Positions 15,623 through 23,945 of a DNA stretch of 28,235 nt are shown piece after piece. A model generated the notes under the pieces. It made no database searches. It saw only the letters and a list, made by a program, of their open reading frames with translations, and was not told the origin of the DNA. The stretch is from CAYMSF01 sp964542255 (GTDB lineage: Bacteria; Verrucomicrobiota; Lentisphaeria; Victivallales; Victivallaceae): the NCBI GenBank assembly GCA_964542255.1, contig CAZITV010000018.1, positions 1 to 28,235 on the forward strand. Reading direction: 5' to 3'. Positions within the stretch are counted from its first letter, which is position 1, and each line of letters starts with the position of its first letter. Made by a program: the position numbers and the translations under genes.

Positions 15623-15977
15623 TACAATCCCTAAATATTATCAAAAGATTTTAGTAACCATAAACGTCAATTTAGTTTATAAGAACTAATTTAAAAAAAT
15701 CAGTGCTATAGCTTTTTCTGCATTTTTTTGCAATGCGCCCAAAAAAAGACAAATTTATTTTTCATGTGGCTTAATAAAAAACCACCTTAAAACTTAGTTC
15801 TTAACCATACAAAAATCAAGTCTGAGACTAGTATAATTGTTACTTTATTGCAGTTATATAAATAAAATAGCTTGACTAAATTATATTTGATAATATATTC
15901 AACTGATATCGGAAGTTTTATTATTAAAAAATGACTGATTTATCATGAATCAGCCAAACTTAAAACATGGAGAAATC
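15623..15977. other. AT-rich divergent intergenic region between trpS and the repeat protein
   Basis: About 355 nt without a gene. A promoter for the plus-strand gene lies at 15872-15899. Its 5' leader contains the hairpin CTGATT-TATCATG-AATCAG (about 15932-15951). On the trpS side there are A- and T-runs and a weak GTGG/CCAC hairpin (about 15763-15782), but no convincing signal. Confidence 0.5.
15872..15899 (+). promoter_or_regulatory. Promoter of the hendecad-repeat protein gene
   Basis: TTGACT (15872-15877) and TATATT (15894-15899) are 16 nt apart, close to the sigma70 consensus. Transcription would start near 15906 and give a leader of about 70 nt. With the strong terminator after the gene this predicts an abundant single-gene transcript of roughly 430 nt. 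Confidence 0.6.
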
Positions 15978-16283
15978 ATGAAAAAACTGTTAATCGTCGG
16001 AATCGCAATGTTCGCAGTAGGGGTATTTGCACAGGATGTAAAAACAGATGTAAAAGCTTGTGCCGACAAAGCTAAAGCTGACACCAAAGTATGTGCCGAC
16101 AAAGCCAAAGCTGATACCAAAGCAAGTGCTGACAAAGCCAAAGCTGATACCAAAGCATGTGCTGACAAAGCTAAAGCTGATACTAAAGCCTGCGACAAAG
16201 CCAAGGCAGATGCCGGCAAAGTTGCCGCTGACGTCAAAGCCGATGCAGATAAAGCATGGTACGATTTCCTGAAGTTCTGGTAA
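15978..16283 (+). CDS. Secreted protein of tandem 11-residue repeats with spaced cysteines
   Basis: The ATG at 15978 is used: GGAG lies 6 nt before it and it begins a signal peptide (MKKLLIVGIAMFAVGVFA, cleavage before Q19). The 101-aa product is mostly the repeat ACADKAKADTK, with units starting at residues 27, 38, 49, 60 and a shortened last one at 71. Cys occurs every 11 residues (28, 39, 61, 72); the third unit has Ser50. The tail contains AADVKADADKAWYDFLKFW. An 11-residue (hendecad) period suggests a right-handed helical coil, as in LEA-type proteins or small envelope spacers. Regular Cys on one face could allow disulfide cross-linking between helices. It has its own promoter and terminator, so expression is probably high. 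No named family is recognised. Confidence 0.85.
   Translation: MKKLLIVGIAMFAVGVFAQDVKTDVKACADKAKADTKVCADKAKADTKASADKAKADTKACADKAKADTKACDKAKADAGKVAADVKADADKAWYDFLKFW
16056..16217 (+). repeat. 33-bp in-frame tandem repeats
   Basis: Four full 33-bp units (16056-16088, 16089-16121, 16122-16154, 16155-16187) and a shortened fifth encode the 11-residue repeats. Copies differ mainly at third positions (GCT/GCC, ACC/ACT, TGT/TGC), so the protein repeat is kept under selection rather than being a very recent expansion. The antisense frames are open only because of this repeat. Confidence 0.9.
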
Positions 16284-16307
16284 GATTACCGGCGAACGTT
16301 AAATTTA

Positions 16308-16336
16308 AAACCCGTTTCCTGCGAAACGGGTTTTTT
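16308..16336 (+). terminator. Strong Rho-independent terminator
   Basis: AAACCCGTTTC (16308-16318) and GAAACGGGTTT (16323-16333) form a perfect 11-bp stem with loop CTGC, and the T-run continues to 16336. It lies 24 nt after the stop of the repeat-protein gene. The A-run on its other side could also serve the convergent AraC gene. Confidence 0.95.
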
Positions 16337-16395
16337 ATTTTGTACCGGCGGTATAGCGTACTCAAATAATATTATAATTTACAAAATATTCGCAA

Positions 16396-17235
16396 CTATC
16401 TGCGGTCGCGGTACTGTTTCGGCGATGAACCAAAATTTTTACGAAATATTCGACAAAAATAGTTGCTGTCTGAAAAACCTGATAGTTCGGCTACACTGGT
16501 GATGGACAGTTCAATATTCAGCAGCAATGTGGCAGCGCGGCGCAGCCTGGCCAGCATTATATATTCATGCGGGGCGACTCCTGCGGCACGCTTAAAGACG
16601 CGCGTCAAAGTGCTGACTGACATTGCGGCGCGTTTAGCCAGTATTGCCCTTGACCATTTTTTACACGGGTACTGATTGATTTCATTAATTAATTTTGCGA
16701 TTCTATCCGGGCATACTTCAACTTTGTTGTTGATATTGGCAGAAAAACGACTAATATAGGCTACGATTAACGAGAACCAGGCAATAATAATTGATGCCGA
16801 ATCATCCCGACCGTTAATTTGCTCTGTTTCGATTTCATTAATCATGGGAATGATTGAATTTAACTCGTTTTCATTCAAGTGCATGACGCGATTACTCTTT
16901 TTGCCCGGCTCCAAACCAGACAAGCACCGCATATCGGGAAAATAGCTAAGATAAGATTCAGAGTGAGCTGGGTCAAAAATAATATTATATAGCGCCAAAT
17001 CACGCAATTCGGCATAACCGTGCAGCGTGTTGCCATGCACCACAAAAACATCTCCAGCACGAATTTCCCGAGATTCACAATGAATCAAATGCATGCCTTC
17101 GCCGCGGTACACCACCACTAGTTCAAAAAATTCGTGTGAATGCAGCGGATATATCTCCTGAGGGTCGCGGCGTAAAACCATTATTGGCAAATTACGGTTA
17201 ATCAAAAATTGATTAGTTTTCAGCTCATTTATCAT
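16396..17235 (-). CDS. AraC/RhaS-like transcriptional regulator
   Basis: The ATG at 17235 (AAGGGA 5 nt upstream) gives 279 aa; a longer frame from 17280 is less likely. The N-terminus is a cupin sugar-binding domain (LHSHEFFELVVVYRGEG, then IRAGDVFVVHGNTLHGY). The C-terminal 100 residues carry two AraC helix-turn-helix units (RAILAKRAAMSVSTLTRVFK and ITSVAELSGFSDSNYFCRIF) with the closing GSSPKQYR motif. It is transcribed divergently from rhaA, so it probably senses L-rhamnose and activates rhaA, like RhaS/RhaR. The ligand is inferred from position only. Confidence 0.9.
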   Translation of the reverse strand: MINELKTNQFLINRNLPIMVLRRDPQEIYPLHSHEFFELVVVYRGEGMHLIHCESREIRAGDVFVVHGNTLHGYAELRDLALYNIIFDPAHSESYLSYFPDMRCLSGLEPGKKSNRVMHLNENELNSIIPMINEIETEQINGRDDSASIIIAWFSLIVAYISRFSANINNKVEVCPDRIAKLINEINQYPCKKWSRAILAKRAAMSVSTLTRVFKRAAGVAPHEYIMLARLRRAATLLLNIELSITSVAELSGFSDSNYFCRIFRKNFGSSPKQYRDRR

Positions 17236-17258
17236 CGTAATCCCTTGTATTTGACACA

Positions 17259-17287
17259 AAAATACTATAAAACAGCACAAATATCAA
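17259..17287 (-). promoter_or_regulatory. Promoter of the AraC-family gene
   Basis: On the minus strand TTGATA (17287-17282) and TATTTT (17264-17259) are 17 nt apart. It sits 20-50 bp from the rhaA -10 box, so one regulator bound between them could affect both genes. Confidence 0.5.
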
Positions 17288-17308
17288 GGATTAATGTATT
17301 ATTTATGC

Positions 17309-17314
17309 TATAAT
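17309..17314 (+). promoter_or_regulatory. Probable -10 box of rhaA, activator-dependent
   Basis: A perfect TATAAT lies at 17309-17314 with no recognisable -35 hexamer 16-18 nt upstream. That is typical of promoters needing an AraC-type activator. The leader to the rhaA ATG would be about 185 nt and contains a GC-rich hairpin, CCCC...GGGG, near 17445-17463. Confidence 0.5.
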
Positions 17315-17504
17315 TTACTTTGACAGCTAATTTTTGTTTAAATATGGCAAAACCGGTGACAAAGCTCAATCGGTTGCCTATCAATGGTTAGCAAATTAAT
17401 AGTATCCCTAAAATTATTACAAAGTGCAAACTGATTTAATCAAAGCCCCCCTGAGGGTCGGGGAATTTACCAAATGAAGATTAATTAAATAAGGAAAACA
17501 TTAA

Positions 17505-18779
17505 ATGAACGGCAAAAAAAAACAGCTTATTGAAAAGCATTATGCGATGGCGCGCGAAATCTATGCCGGATATGGTGTTAATACAGATCAAGCACTGAAG
17601 ACATTATCACAGATTCCGATTTCACTGCACTGCTGGCAAGGCGATGATGTAAACGGCTTTGAAAAACAATCCGGCGGAACATCCGGAGGCATTCTTGCCA
17701 CCGGCAATTATTTTGGACGTGCATCATCACCGGCAGAATTGCGCAAAGATTTAAATAAAGCTTTTGAGTTGATTCCAGGCGCGAAACGGTTAAATCTGCA
17801 CGCGATTTATTTGGACACAAAAAAAAGTATTGAACGCAATAAAATTAAACCTGAACATTTTGCGCCGTGGATTGACTGGGCGCAACAAAATGATGCCGGT
17901 CTTGACTTCAATCCTACATTTTTTGGACACCCAATGGCAGCGAGCAATCTGACGTTGTCGTCGCCTGACTCAGGAATCAGGGATTACTGGATTGAGCACG
18001 GTCAGGCCTGCCGTAAAATTGCAGCCGCAATGGGACGCGAATTAGGCAAACCTTGTATAATGAATGTTTGGATTCCTGACGGCTTTAAGGATGTAACAAT
18101 TGATCGAATGGGCGCGCGCCAAAGACTCAAAACATCGCTTGACGCACTTTTCACTGAAAAAATATCTCACCGCTACATGCGCGATGCCGTCGAGTCAAAA
18201 TTATTTGGCATCGGAGTAGAAACCTGCACGGTTGGGTCCGCCGAATTTTATCTTGGTTATGCTGCAGCAAATAAATTGCTGCTTTGTCTTGACGCCGGTC
18301 ACTTTCATCCGACAGAACAAATCAGCGATAAAATCAGCTCAGCGCTGCTCTATGTTGACGAGTTACTGCTGCACGTAAGCCGTCCGGTACGCTGGGATAG
18401 CGACCACGTGGTGACATTTGATGATGAGCTGCAGGCTATTGCGCGTGAATGCGTTAATTGCGGCATCGACCGAATCCATATTGGACTGGATTATTTTGAC
18501 GCAACAATTAACCGCATCGCCGCCTGGGCTATTGGTTCCAGAAATATGCAGAAAGCGCTCTTAAAAGCATTACTTGAACCTTATAGTGAACTAAAAAAGA
18601 TGGAAAAAAACTTTTGCAACACCCAAAAATTACTAATGCTCGAAGAACTAAAGTCACTGCCACTGGGAATTGTCTATGATTATTACTGCCTAATCAACAA
18701 CGTTGTTACCGGCGGGCAACTTTATGATTCTGTTATGGACTATGAGCGCAAAGTACTGCAGTTACGCAGCATAAAATAA
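17505..18779 (+). CDS. rhaA: L-rhamnose isomerase
   Basis: RhaA converts L-rhamnose to L-rhamnulose, the first step of the phosphorylative rhamnose pathway. The 424-aa length and motifs match across the protein: ISLHCWQGDDVNGFE, GGILATGNYFGRA, AKRLNLHAIYLD, AGLDFNPTFFGHP, MNVWIPDGFKD, KLFGIGVETCTVGSAEFYLG, CLDAGHFHPTE (metal binding), LLHVSRPVRWDSDHVV and HIGLDYFDATINRIAAWAIG. AGGA lies 9 nt before the ATG. The divergent AraC-type regulator supports the role. The kinase (rhaB), aldolase (rhaD) and transporter are not in this window, so the pathway must be completed elsewhere. Confidence 0.97.
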   Translation: MNGKKKQLIEKHYAMAREIYAGYGVNTDQALKTLSQIPISLHCWQGDDVNGFEKQSGGTSGGILATGNYFGRASSPAELRKDLNKAFELIPGAKRLNLHAIYLDTKKSIERNKIKPEHFAPWIDWAQQNDAGLDFNPTFFGHPMAASNLTLSSPDSGIRDYWIEHGQACRKIAAAMGRELGKPCIMNVWIPDGFKDVTIDRMGARQRLKTSLDALFTEKISHRYMRDAVESKLFGIGVETCTVGSAEFYLGYAAANKLLLCLDAGHFHPTEQISDKISSALLYVDELLLHVSRPVRWDSDHVVTFDDELQAIARECVNCGIDRIHIGLDYFDATINRIAAWAIGSRNMQKALLKALLEPYSELKKMEKNFCNTQKLLMLEELKSLPLGIVYDYYCLINNVVTGGQLYDSVMDYERKVLQLRSIK

Positions 18780-19087
18780 TAGCTGCACTGATTATAAAAG
18801 TACTTCTTAAACATATTTTTGCGGTGTTTTGGGGACTTCTTGAAGTTTGTGACGATTTTAAGCGAAATCAAGCATGAGCTCGTTACGCTTGATGAACTTA
18901 GGAAGCGAAACAAAAGCTTTTTGAAATTAGCTAAAATACCATAAAATATTCAGCAGGCACTTTTACAGCAATCTACCTTGACATCTTAAGCATTATCGCT
19001 AGATTATTGTTCACAGAGTTAGAACTGTTGTCAGATTCTGCAAACAATGAGTTAAAACGTTTTATACTATTTATAACAAGTGCGGCA
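18780..19087. other. Intergenic region between rhaA and the glycosyltransferase
   Basis: About 308 nt without a convincing gene. It holds two small inverted repeats: ACTTC-TT-GAAGT (18835-18846), and a longer hairpin with TAAG (18859-18862)/CTTA (18897-18900) outside ATCAAGC (18867-18873)/GCTTGAT (18887-18893). A 34-codon frame (18840-18944, TTG start) has protein-like composition but no start signal. No terminator or promoter stands out. Confidence 0.4.
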
Positions 19088-20122
19088 ATGAAAAAAATCA
19101 TTACGGTAATTTGCGATTGGCTTATCTGCCATCTGCTCAAACGGAATCGAGCAGCACTGCCGCTGCATCCTGAAAAAATCGCGGTAATTTTATGTCATTG
19201 GCTTGGTGATACATTTTGGGGAATGCAGGTATTACCAGCGTTACGCAGAAAATACCCTGACGCAGACTTTCATATTTTTCTCCGGCGGAACTTTTCTGAT
19301 TTGTTTTATGGCCAGATTAACCCGGATTGCATTCACATTGCTCCCGCTGTAGTCAGCGACCGCAAGCGGGAAAAATTTTCAATTGCTGCATTACTTTCAA
19401 CGGCTGGCAAATATCGCCATATCAATTTCGATATAGCGCTGGATTTGACCGGCAACCGCTATTCAGCGCTTTTTGCATCACGGCTCAAGGCGAAATGTAC
19501 TATTGGATTTGAGGGTGACGAATTAGGAATGCTCTATGATATACGCGCCAATCCAGAAATATACCTAGGAAAGCCGTTGCGGTTACGGCCATTACTGGTA
19601 TGCTCTTTTCTCTTTCCAGAGATAAAATTTGACTGTCTAATGTCTCCGCCAGTATTAAAATACCGTTTTCAGGATGTTCTGGATACTGCCGGCTTAAAAC
19701 AAGGCCTAAAACTGGCGATCATTGCACCTTGTGCAGGGTGGGCAGAAAAAGAATGGGGCGATGACCATTTTGCCGAATTGGCAAAAAAACTGATACAGCG
19801 TGAAATGCAGGTCATCATCTCCGGCAATGGAACTGAAATAGTCCGCTGCCGCAATATCGCTAAAAAATCCGGAAGCATTGCCTGGAGCGGCGACTTAGGC
19901 GGACTAATCACATTATTCTCCGGTGCGGATATTTTTGTCGGCAATGATTCTGGCACCGGACATATTGCTGCGACGTTCCCCAATTGTCACGTTTTTACAA
20001 TATTCACCGGTGCCACGGCTCCGGAACTATTAGCACCAGTTGGCAAAAATGTCACCATCATCGAGTCTGCAAAACTCAATCAAGAGAGAGTTACTGCTTT
20101 AATCGCCGGTGTTCAAGATTGA
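19088..20122 (+). CDS. Glycosyltransferase family 9 (heptosyltransferase-like)
   Basis: GT9 enzymes add heptose or related sugars to lipopolysaccharide on the inner face of the cytoplasmic membrane. The N-terminal half has a nucleotide-fold start (IAVILCHWLGDTFWGMQVLP, then LRRKYPDADFHIFLRR). The C-terminal half has the donor-binding signature GNDSGTGHIAATF and the preceding GDLGGLITLFSGADIFVG. The ATG at 19088 gives 344 aa, typical of the family; the frame continues upstream to a TTG at 19007. Neither start has a good ribosome-binding site, so the N-terminus is uncertain. No other LPS gene is adjacent, so the acceptor is unknown. Confidence 0.85.
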   Translation: MKKIITVICDWLICHLLKRNRAALPLHPEKIAVILCHWLGDTFWGMQVLPALRRKYPDADFHIFLRRNFSDLFYGQINPDCIHIAPAVVSDRKREKFSIAALLSTAGKYRHINFDIALDLTGNRYSALFASRLKAKCTIGFEGDELGMLYDIRANPEIYLGKPLRLRPLLVCSFLFPEIKFDCLMSPPVLKYRFQDVLDTAGLKQGLKLAIIAPCAGWAEKEWGDDHFAELAKKLIQREMQVIISGNGTEIVRCRNIAKKSGSIAWSGDLGGLITLFSGADIFVGNDSGTGHIAATFPNCHVFTIFTGATAPELLAPVGKNVTIIESAKLNQERVTALIAGVQD

Positions 20123-20299
20123 CTGCCAGTTAGCTATAACTTAACTGCAAGCGTTAAATAGTGCCAATTCGTTATCATTTTATATTATAATTATTGCCAA
20201 AATGTAAACATACCGAGTTGAATTTTTTATTATTTGTAATAGCTTTTGTTGATAACCGTTATTAGTTCATCAGTAATTTATATTATGCAAGGATTTGGT

Positions 20300-21589
20300 A
20301 TGGCAGAGAATATTATTGGTAAAGGTGATTTGGTGTGGTGGCAGCAGGCACGTTTCGGGATGTTTATCCATTGGGGGCTTTATTCGCAGCCGGCCCGGCA
20401 TGAATGGGTTCGACATTACGAAAAAATTCCAACAGAAGCGTACCAAAAATATTTTGATGTTTTTTGTCCAGATTTGTATGACCCGAAGGCTTGGGCAAAA
20501 GCAGCCAAAGAGGCTGGAATGAAATATTTTGTTATCACTGCCAAGCATCATGAAGGATTCTGTCTTTGGGACACCAAATACACTGACTACAAGATTACCA
20601 ATACCGCATTTAAGCGTGACGCGTTAAAAGAGATGGTCGAAGCATTTCGCAGCGAAGGACTGCATGTGGGCTTGTATTACTCTCTGATTGACTGGCATCA
20701 TCCTGACTTTACTGTCGATAGAGTTCATCCGATGCGCGATTCCGCTGAAGAGATGGAAAAAAATAAACAGCGCGACATGAAAAAATATGCCAAATACATG
20801 CGTGACCAAGTTACCGAGCTGCTAACGAATTACGGCAAAATAGATATTTTATGGTTTGATTTTTCTTATCCCGGCGAGAATGGCAAAGACCATAATGATT
20901 GGGAATCTGAAAAACTGCTCAAACTGATCCGCAAATTACAACCCAAAATTTTGCTGGACAACCGCTTAGACATACCCAATGCCGGCGACTTCGAGACCCC
21001 GGAACAATATGTACCATCAACCGGACTTAAAGACAGCAACGGAAAACCAATCCCATGGGAAGGATGTCAGACATTCTCAGGTTCATGGGGTTACCACCGG
21101 GATGAAACTACCTGGAAAAGCACCGAAATGCTTGTTGGAATGTTAATCAGCCACGTCAGCCGCGGCGGAAACTTGTTATTGAACGTCGGTCCAACTGCAC
21201 GCGGAGTTTTCGACAAACGCGCACTGGAACGGCTTTCCGGTATTGGCGCATGGATGAAGTACAACGATCGTTCGATTTATGGCTGCGGCTGTGCTCCGGA
21301 CGGATTGGTCGCGCCGGAAAACTGTCAGTACACTTACAATCCAAAGACCAACCGTCTATACCTGCATTTCTTTGCATGGCCTTTCAAGGCTGTACATTTA
21401 ACTGGTTTGGCGGGCAAAGTGAAATACTCACAGTTTTTACATGACGCCAGCGAAGTTTTTTTCCGCGAGTCACAAAACAGCATTCATGAGGCGCTAAATG
21501 AACGCAGCCCCAAAGGTGCATTGACACTGGAACTGCCGACGCCAAAACCAGATTCGGTAATACCAGTAATCGAATTGTTTCTTAAATAA
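20300..21589 (+). CDS. Alpha-L-fucosidase (GH29), cytoplasmic
   Basis: The 429-aa product starts at ATG 20300 (AGGA 6 nt upstream) with no signal peptide. GH29 features are in order: WWQQARFGMFIHWGLYSQPA (residues about 12-31), WAKAAKEAGMKYFVITAKHH, EGFCLWDTKYTDY, and ILWFDFSYPGE with D187 as the expected nucleophile. It continues with SHVSRGGNLLLNVGPTARG and a small beta domain at the C-terminus. It removes alpha-L-fucose from oligosaccharides with retention of configuration. Lack of a signal suggests it acts on short oligosaccharides after uptake, unlike the many secreted GH29 enzymes. Together with rhaA it points to use of deoxy-sugar glycans. A separate transcript is likely. Confidence 0.93.
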   Translation: MAENIIGKGDLVWWQQARFGMFIHWGLYSQPARHEWVRHYEKIPTEAYQKYFDVFCPDLYDPKAWAKAAKEAGMKYFVITAKHHEGFCLWDTKYTDYKITNTAFKRDALKEMVEAFRSEGLHVGLYYSLIDWHHPDFTVDRVHPMRDSAEEMEKNKQRDMKKYAKYMRDQVTELLTNYGKIDILWFDFSYPGENGKDHNDWESEKLLKLIRKLQPKILLDNRLDIPNAGDFETPEQYVPSTGLKDSNGKPIPWEGCQTFSGSWGYHRDETTWKSTEMLVGMLISHVSRGGNLLLNVGPTARGVFDKRALERLSGIGAWMKYNDRSIYGCGCAPDGLVAPENCQYTYNPKTNRLYLHFFAWPFKAVHLTGLAGKVKYSQFLHDASEVFFRESQNSIHEALNERSPKGALTLELPTPKPDSVIPVIELFLK

Positions 21590-21674
21590 GGTAATTGAAA
21601 AACTATTTTTAAATTGAGTTTAAAAAATAGCTCTTCAGCAATAAATATAACCATAAAAATTAAAAGGGGATAAA

Positions 21675-21995
21675 ATGAGTGAAGTAAAGCATCTAACCGA
21701 CGCGGATTTTGAGCAAACAACAAAATCCGGAGTAGTATTAGTGGATTTTTGGGCGACTTGGTGCGGACCATGCAAAATGCTCGGTCCAATTTTAGAAAAA
21801 GTTGCGGAAGAAGTAGGCGACAGCGCAATCATCGCAAAAGTAAATGTTGAAGAAAGTCAAGCGTTGGCGGTAAAATTTAATGTCCGCAGTATTCCGGCAA
21901 TATTCATTCTCAAAGACGGCGAAGTTGTCAATAGTTTTGTCGGATTGAAGGATAAGGCAACATTGGTTGCCGCTATTAAAGCAATCACGCAATAA
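21675..21995 (+). CDS. trxA: Thioredoxin
   Basis: A 106-aa cytosolic disulfide reductase. The active site is WCGPC at residues 29-33 (C30, C33), preceded by VVLVDFWAT. The cis-Pro motif is RSIPAIFIL and the end is FVGLKDKATLVAAI. AGGGG lies 5 nt before the ATG. The Gly common before the WCGPC-facing loop end (VG-x) is retained. It is a single gene: the next one starts 228 nt later and the fucosidase ends 85 nt before. Confidence 0.97.
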   Translation: MSEVKHLTDADFEQTTKSGVVLVDFWATWCGPCKMLGPILEKVAEEVGDSAIIAKVNVEESQALAVKFNVRSIPAIFILKDGEVVNSFVGLKDKATLVAAIKAITQ

Positions 21996-22223
21996 CCGTC
22001 TAATTCTTCAGGAGCTGTTCAGCAATAAATTTTGCAGGCTCGTAAAGCTTGCCGCGTTAATTTTGTCAACATCCGAAGAACTATGTGACTGAGAAGGCAA
22101 ACAAGAAAATATCCGGTAAAACGCGAATAATTTAAAAATTATTACAGGACGGCTGTCTGATAGAGTTTTTTGTTAGACTGGTCAGAATTTACCGGTTTAT
22201 ATTTTTTAGTAGAGGTATAATTA

Positions 22224-23450
22224 ATGTCAATGAAATTTTTCGCGGTTACCGCACTGTTTTTGACAATCTTCGGCGCGGCTGCACAAAATAAAGAAAAAGT
22301 TATCAACGGTGTTGATGTTTTTTTAGAAAAATATACAGGGCTAGTCGCGGGGAAACGGGTTGGGTTAGTAACAAATCCATCCGGGGTAGATTCTTCCGGA
22401 CGGCAAACAGTGGATATTTTACGGAAAGACCAGCGCATTAATTTGACACTGCTAATGGCGCCAGAACACGGAATCCGCGGCGATGTCGAGGCCGGGAAAA
22501 ATTTTACCAATCAAAAAGATGCCAGAACCGGATTGCCGGTTCATTCCCTCTATGGCGGCAAAGACCACCGCCCTACCCCGGAAGCATTAAAACAAATTGA
22601 CGTGCTGATTTACAATCTTCAAGATAACGGTTGCCGCACTTATACCTATATTTGGCACTTGGCTGAGTGCATGAGTGCTTGCGCAGAGGCAGGAATACCG
22701 GTTATCGTACTGGATGTGCCAAATCCGCTTGGAGCCGTAACTGCTGACGGTCCGATTCGAGAAGAAAAATTTAAGTCGTTTATTGGTCTATACCCGGTTC
22801 CTTTAACTTATGGTCTGACGGTCGGAGAACTTGCCAGATATTTGAACACAGAAGAAAAAATTAACTGCAAACTTACCGTTGTTCCGATGCGGAATTACCG
22901 GCGCGGCATGGGATGGAATGACACTGGATTGAAATGGATACAAACATCTCCCAATGTTCCCACCGCTACTGCTGCCAACGGTTATACTGTAACCGGCATT
23001 ATCGGTGTACTTGGCATGGTCAATATCGGACTAAAATTCCTGCCATTCGAAATTATTGCCGCTCCCTGGATTGATGCAGACCATTTTGCCAATTATCTCA
23101 ACGAACAAAAGATTCCCGGTATTTCATTTAAACCATACCATGGCAAACCTGCCGTTGGTTTCATGGCAAATAAAGATATCCATGGGGTAAAAATTGCTAT
23201 TTCCAACCATGCGGCATGCCGTCCGGTAATGGCCTCTATCGCGATTCTTTGTTATCTGCAAAAATATGGCAAAAATGAATTTAAGTGGTCGCCGGAAAAA
23301 TATAAAGACTTTGATAAAGCTGTCGGCAACAGCCGGGTCAGAAACCGCATTATGGCAGGTGATAGTTTCCGCAGTATCGTTGCCGAATGGGACAAACCGT
23401 TACAGCAGTTCCAACAGCGCGCCGCACCGTATAAAATTTATCGGCAATAA
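22224..23450 (+). CDS. Secreted NamZ-type exo-beta-N-acetylmuramidase (DUF1343, GH171)
   Basis: The 408-aa protein has a signal peptide (MSMKFFAVTALFLTIFGAAA) and the full DUF1343 pattern. GKRVGLVTNPSGVD is followed by LMAPEHGIRGDVEAG, VHSLYG, IDVLIYNLQDNGCRTYTYIW, VIVLDVPNPLGA and GLTVGELARYLN. NamZ of Bacillus removes terminal MurNAc from peptidoglycan fragments. Here it could recycle its own wall fragments or digest those of other bacteria in the periplasm. AGAGGT precedes the ATG by 8 nt. No MurNAc uptake or etherase gene is beside it, so the pathway context is not visible. Confidence 0.9.
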   Translation: MSMKFFAVTALFLTIFGAAAQNKEKVINGVDVFLEKYTGLVAGKRVGLVTNPSGVDSSGRQTVDILRKDQRINLTLLMAPEHGIRGDVEAGKNFTNQKDARTGLPVHSLYGGKDHRPTPEALKQIDVLIYNLQDNGCRTYTYIWHLAECMSACAEAGIPVIVLDVPNPLGAVTADGPIREEKFKSFIGLYPVPLTYGLTVGELARYLNTEEKINCKLTVVPMRNYRRGMGWNDTGLKWIQTSPNVPTATAANGYTVTGIIGVLGMVNIGLKFLPFEIIAAPWIDADHFANYLNEQKIPGISFKPYHGKPAVGFMANKDIHGVKIAISNHAACRPVMASIAILCYLQKYGKNEFKWSPEKYKDFDKAVGNSRVRNRIMAGDSFRSIVAEWDKPLQQFQQRAAPYKIYRQ

Positions 23451-23550
23451 ACTGGTATAAAACACTAATTAACGCAAATAATGCAACACTCAGCAATCAT
23501 CACGATCAATGCCAATAAGTTTTATTAAATTTCAAGAAGGAGCTACGTTT

Positions 23551-23937
23551 ATGTTCAGATTATTATTATCATTACTATTGCTGCTGGTAATATTCAGCGG
23601 CTGCCGGAGCACTTCAAAATATTCTGCCGAAGATGTAGATTTACCAATAAAATTTGCTGCCGAAATTGCAATTTTGAACGACCCTAACCTTCCCAAAAAC
23701 GGCATAGACAAATTTAATGCCGCATGCATTTTAGCACAGAATGTTGATTTTACATTTCTACATTCACCCAGAGTAATGTTTCAAATTTTTGGCAGGAAGG
23801 ATGCCACCGGAGGCAGCTTTGAGGGACAGACTTATGTAATCTACAATTACCACTTTAAAGATAAATTTATCCAATTCAGATTTTTCACCAATGAAGATAC
23901 GATTGTTAACGCTGAAATCAAGCGCAATGACAGGTAA
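23551..23937 (+). CDS. Small lipoprotein of unknown function
   Basis: The ATG at 23551 has AAGGAG 8 nt upstream and opens a lipoprotein signal (MFRLLLSLLLLLVIFSGC), with Cys18 as the lipidation site. The mature 111 residues are mixed charged and hydrophobic, ending with beta-like stretches (QTYVIYNYHFKDKFIQFRFF). There is no family match I can name. It starts a tight cluster: tadA follows after 8 nt. A link between the lipoprotein and tRNA editing is not obvious, so the arrangement may be only transcriptional. Confidence 0.8.
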   Translation: MFRLLLSLLLLLVIFSGCRSTSKYSAEDVDLPIKFAAEIAILNDPNLPKNGIDKFNAACILAQNVDFTFLHSPRVMFQIFGRKDATGGSFEGQTYVIYNYHFKDKFIQFRFFTNEDTIVNAEIKRNDR

Positions 23938-23945
23938 TATTAATA

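Noticed and set aside
15950..16237. Antisense 95-codon frame and plus-strand 70-codon frame over the 33-bp repeats
   Set aside because: They stay open only because the in-frame repeat unit has no stop in other frames; composition is repetitive and no start signal exists.
18840..18944. 34-codon frame with protein-like composition (contains SEIKHELVTLDELRKRNK)
   Set aside because: Only a TTG start without a ribosome-binding site, and it overlaps hairpins; possibly a decayed gene end, not supportable as a gene.
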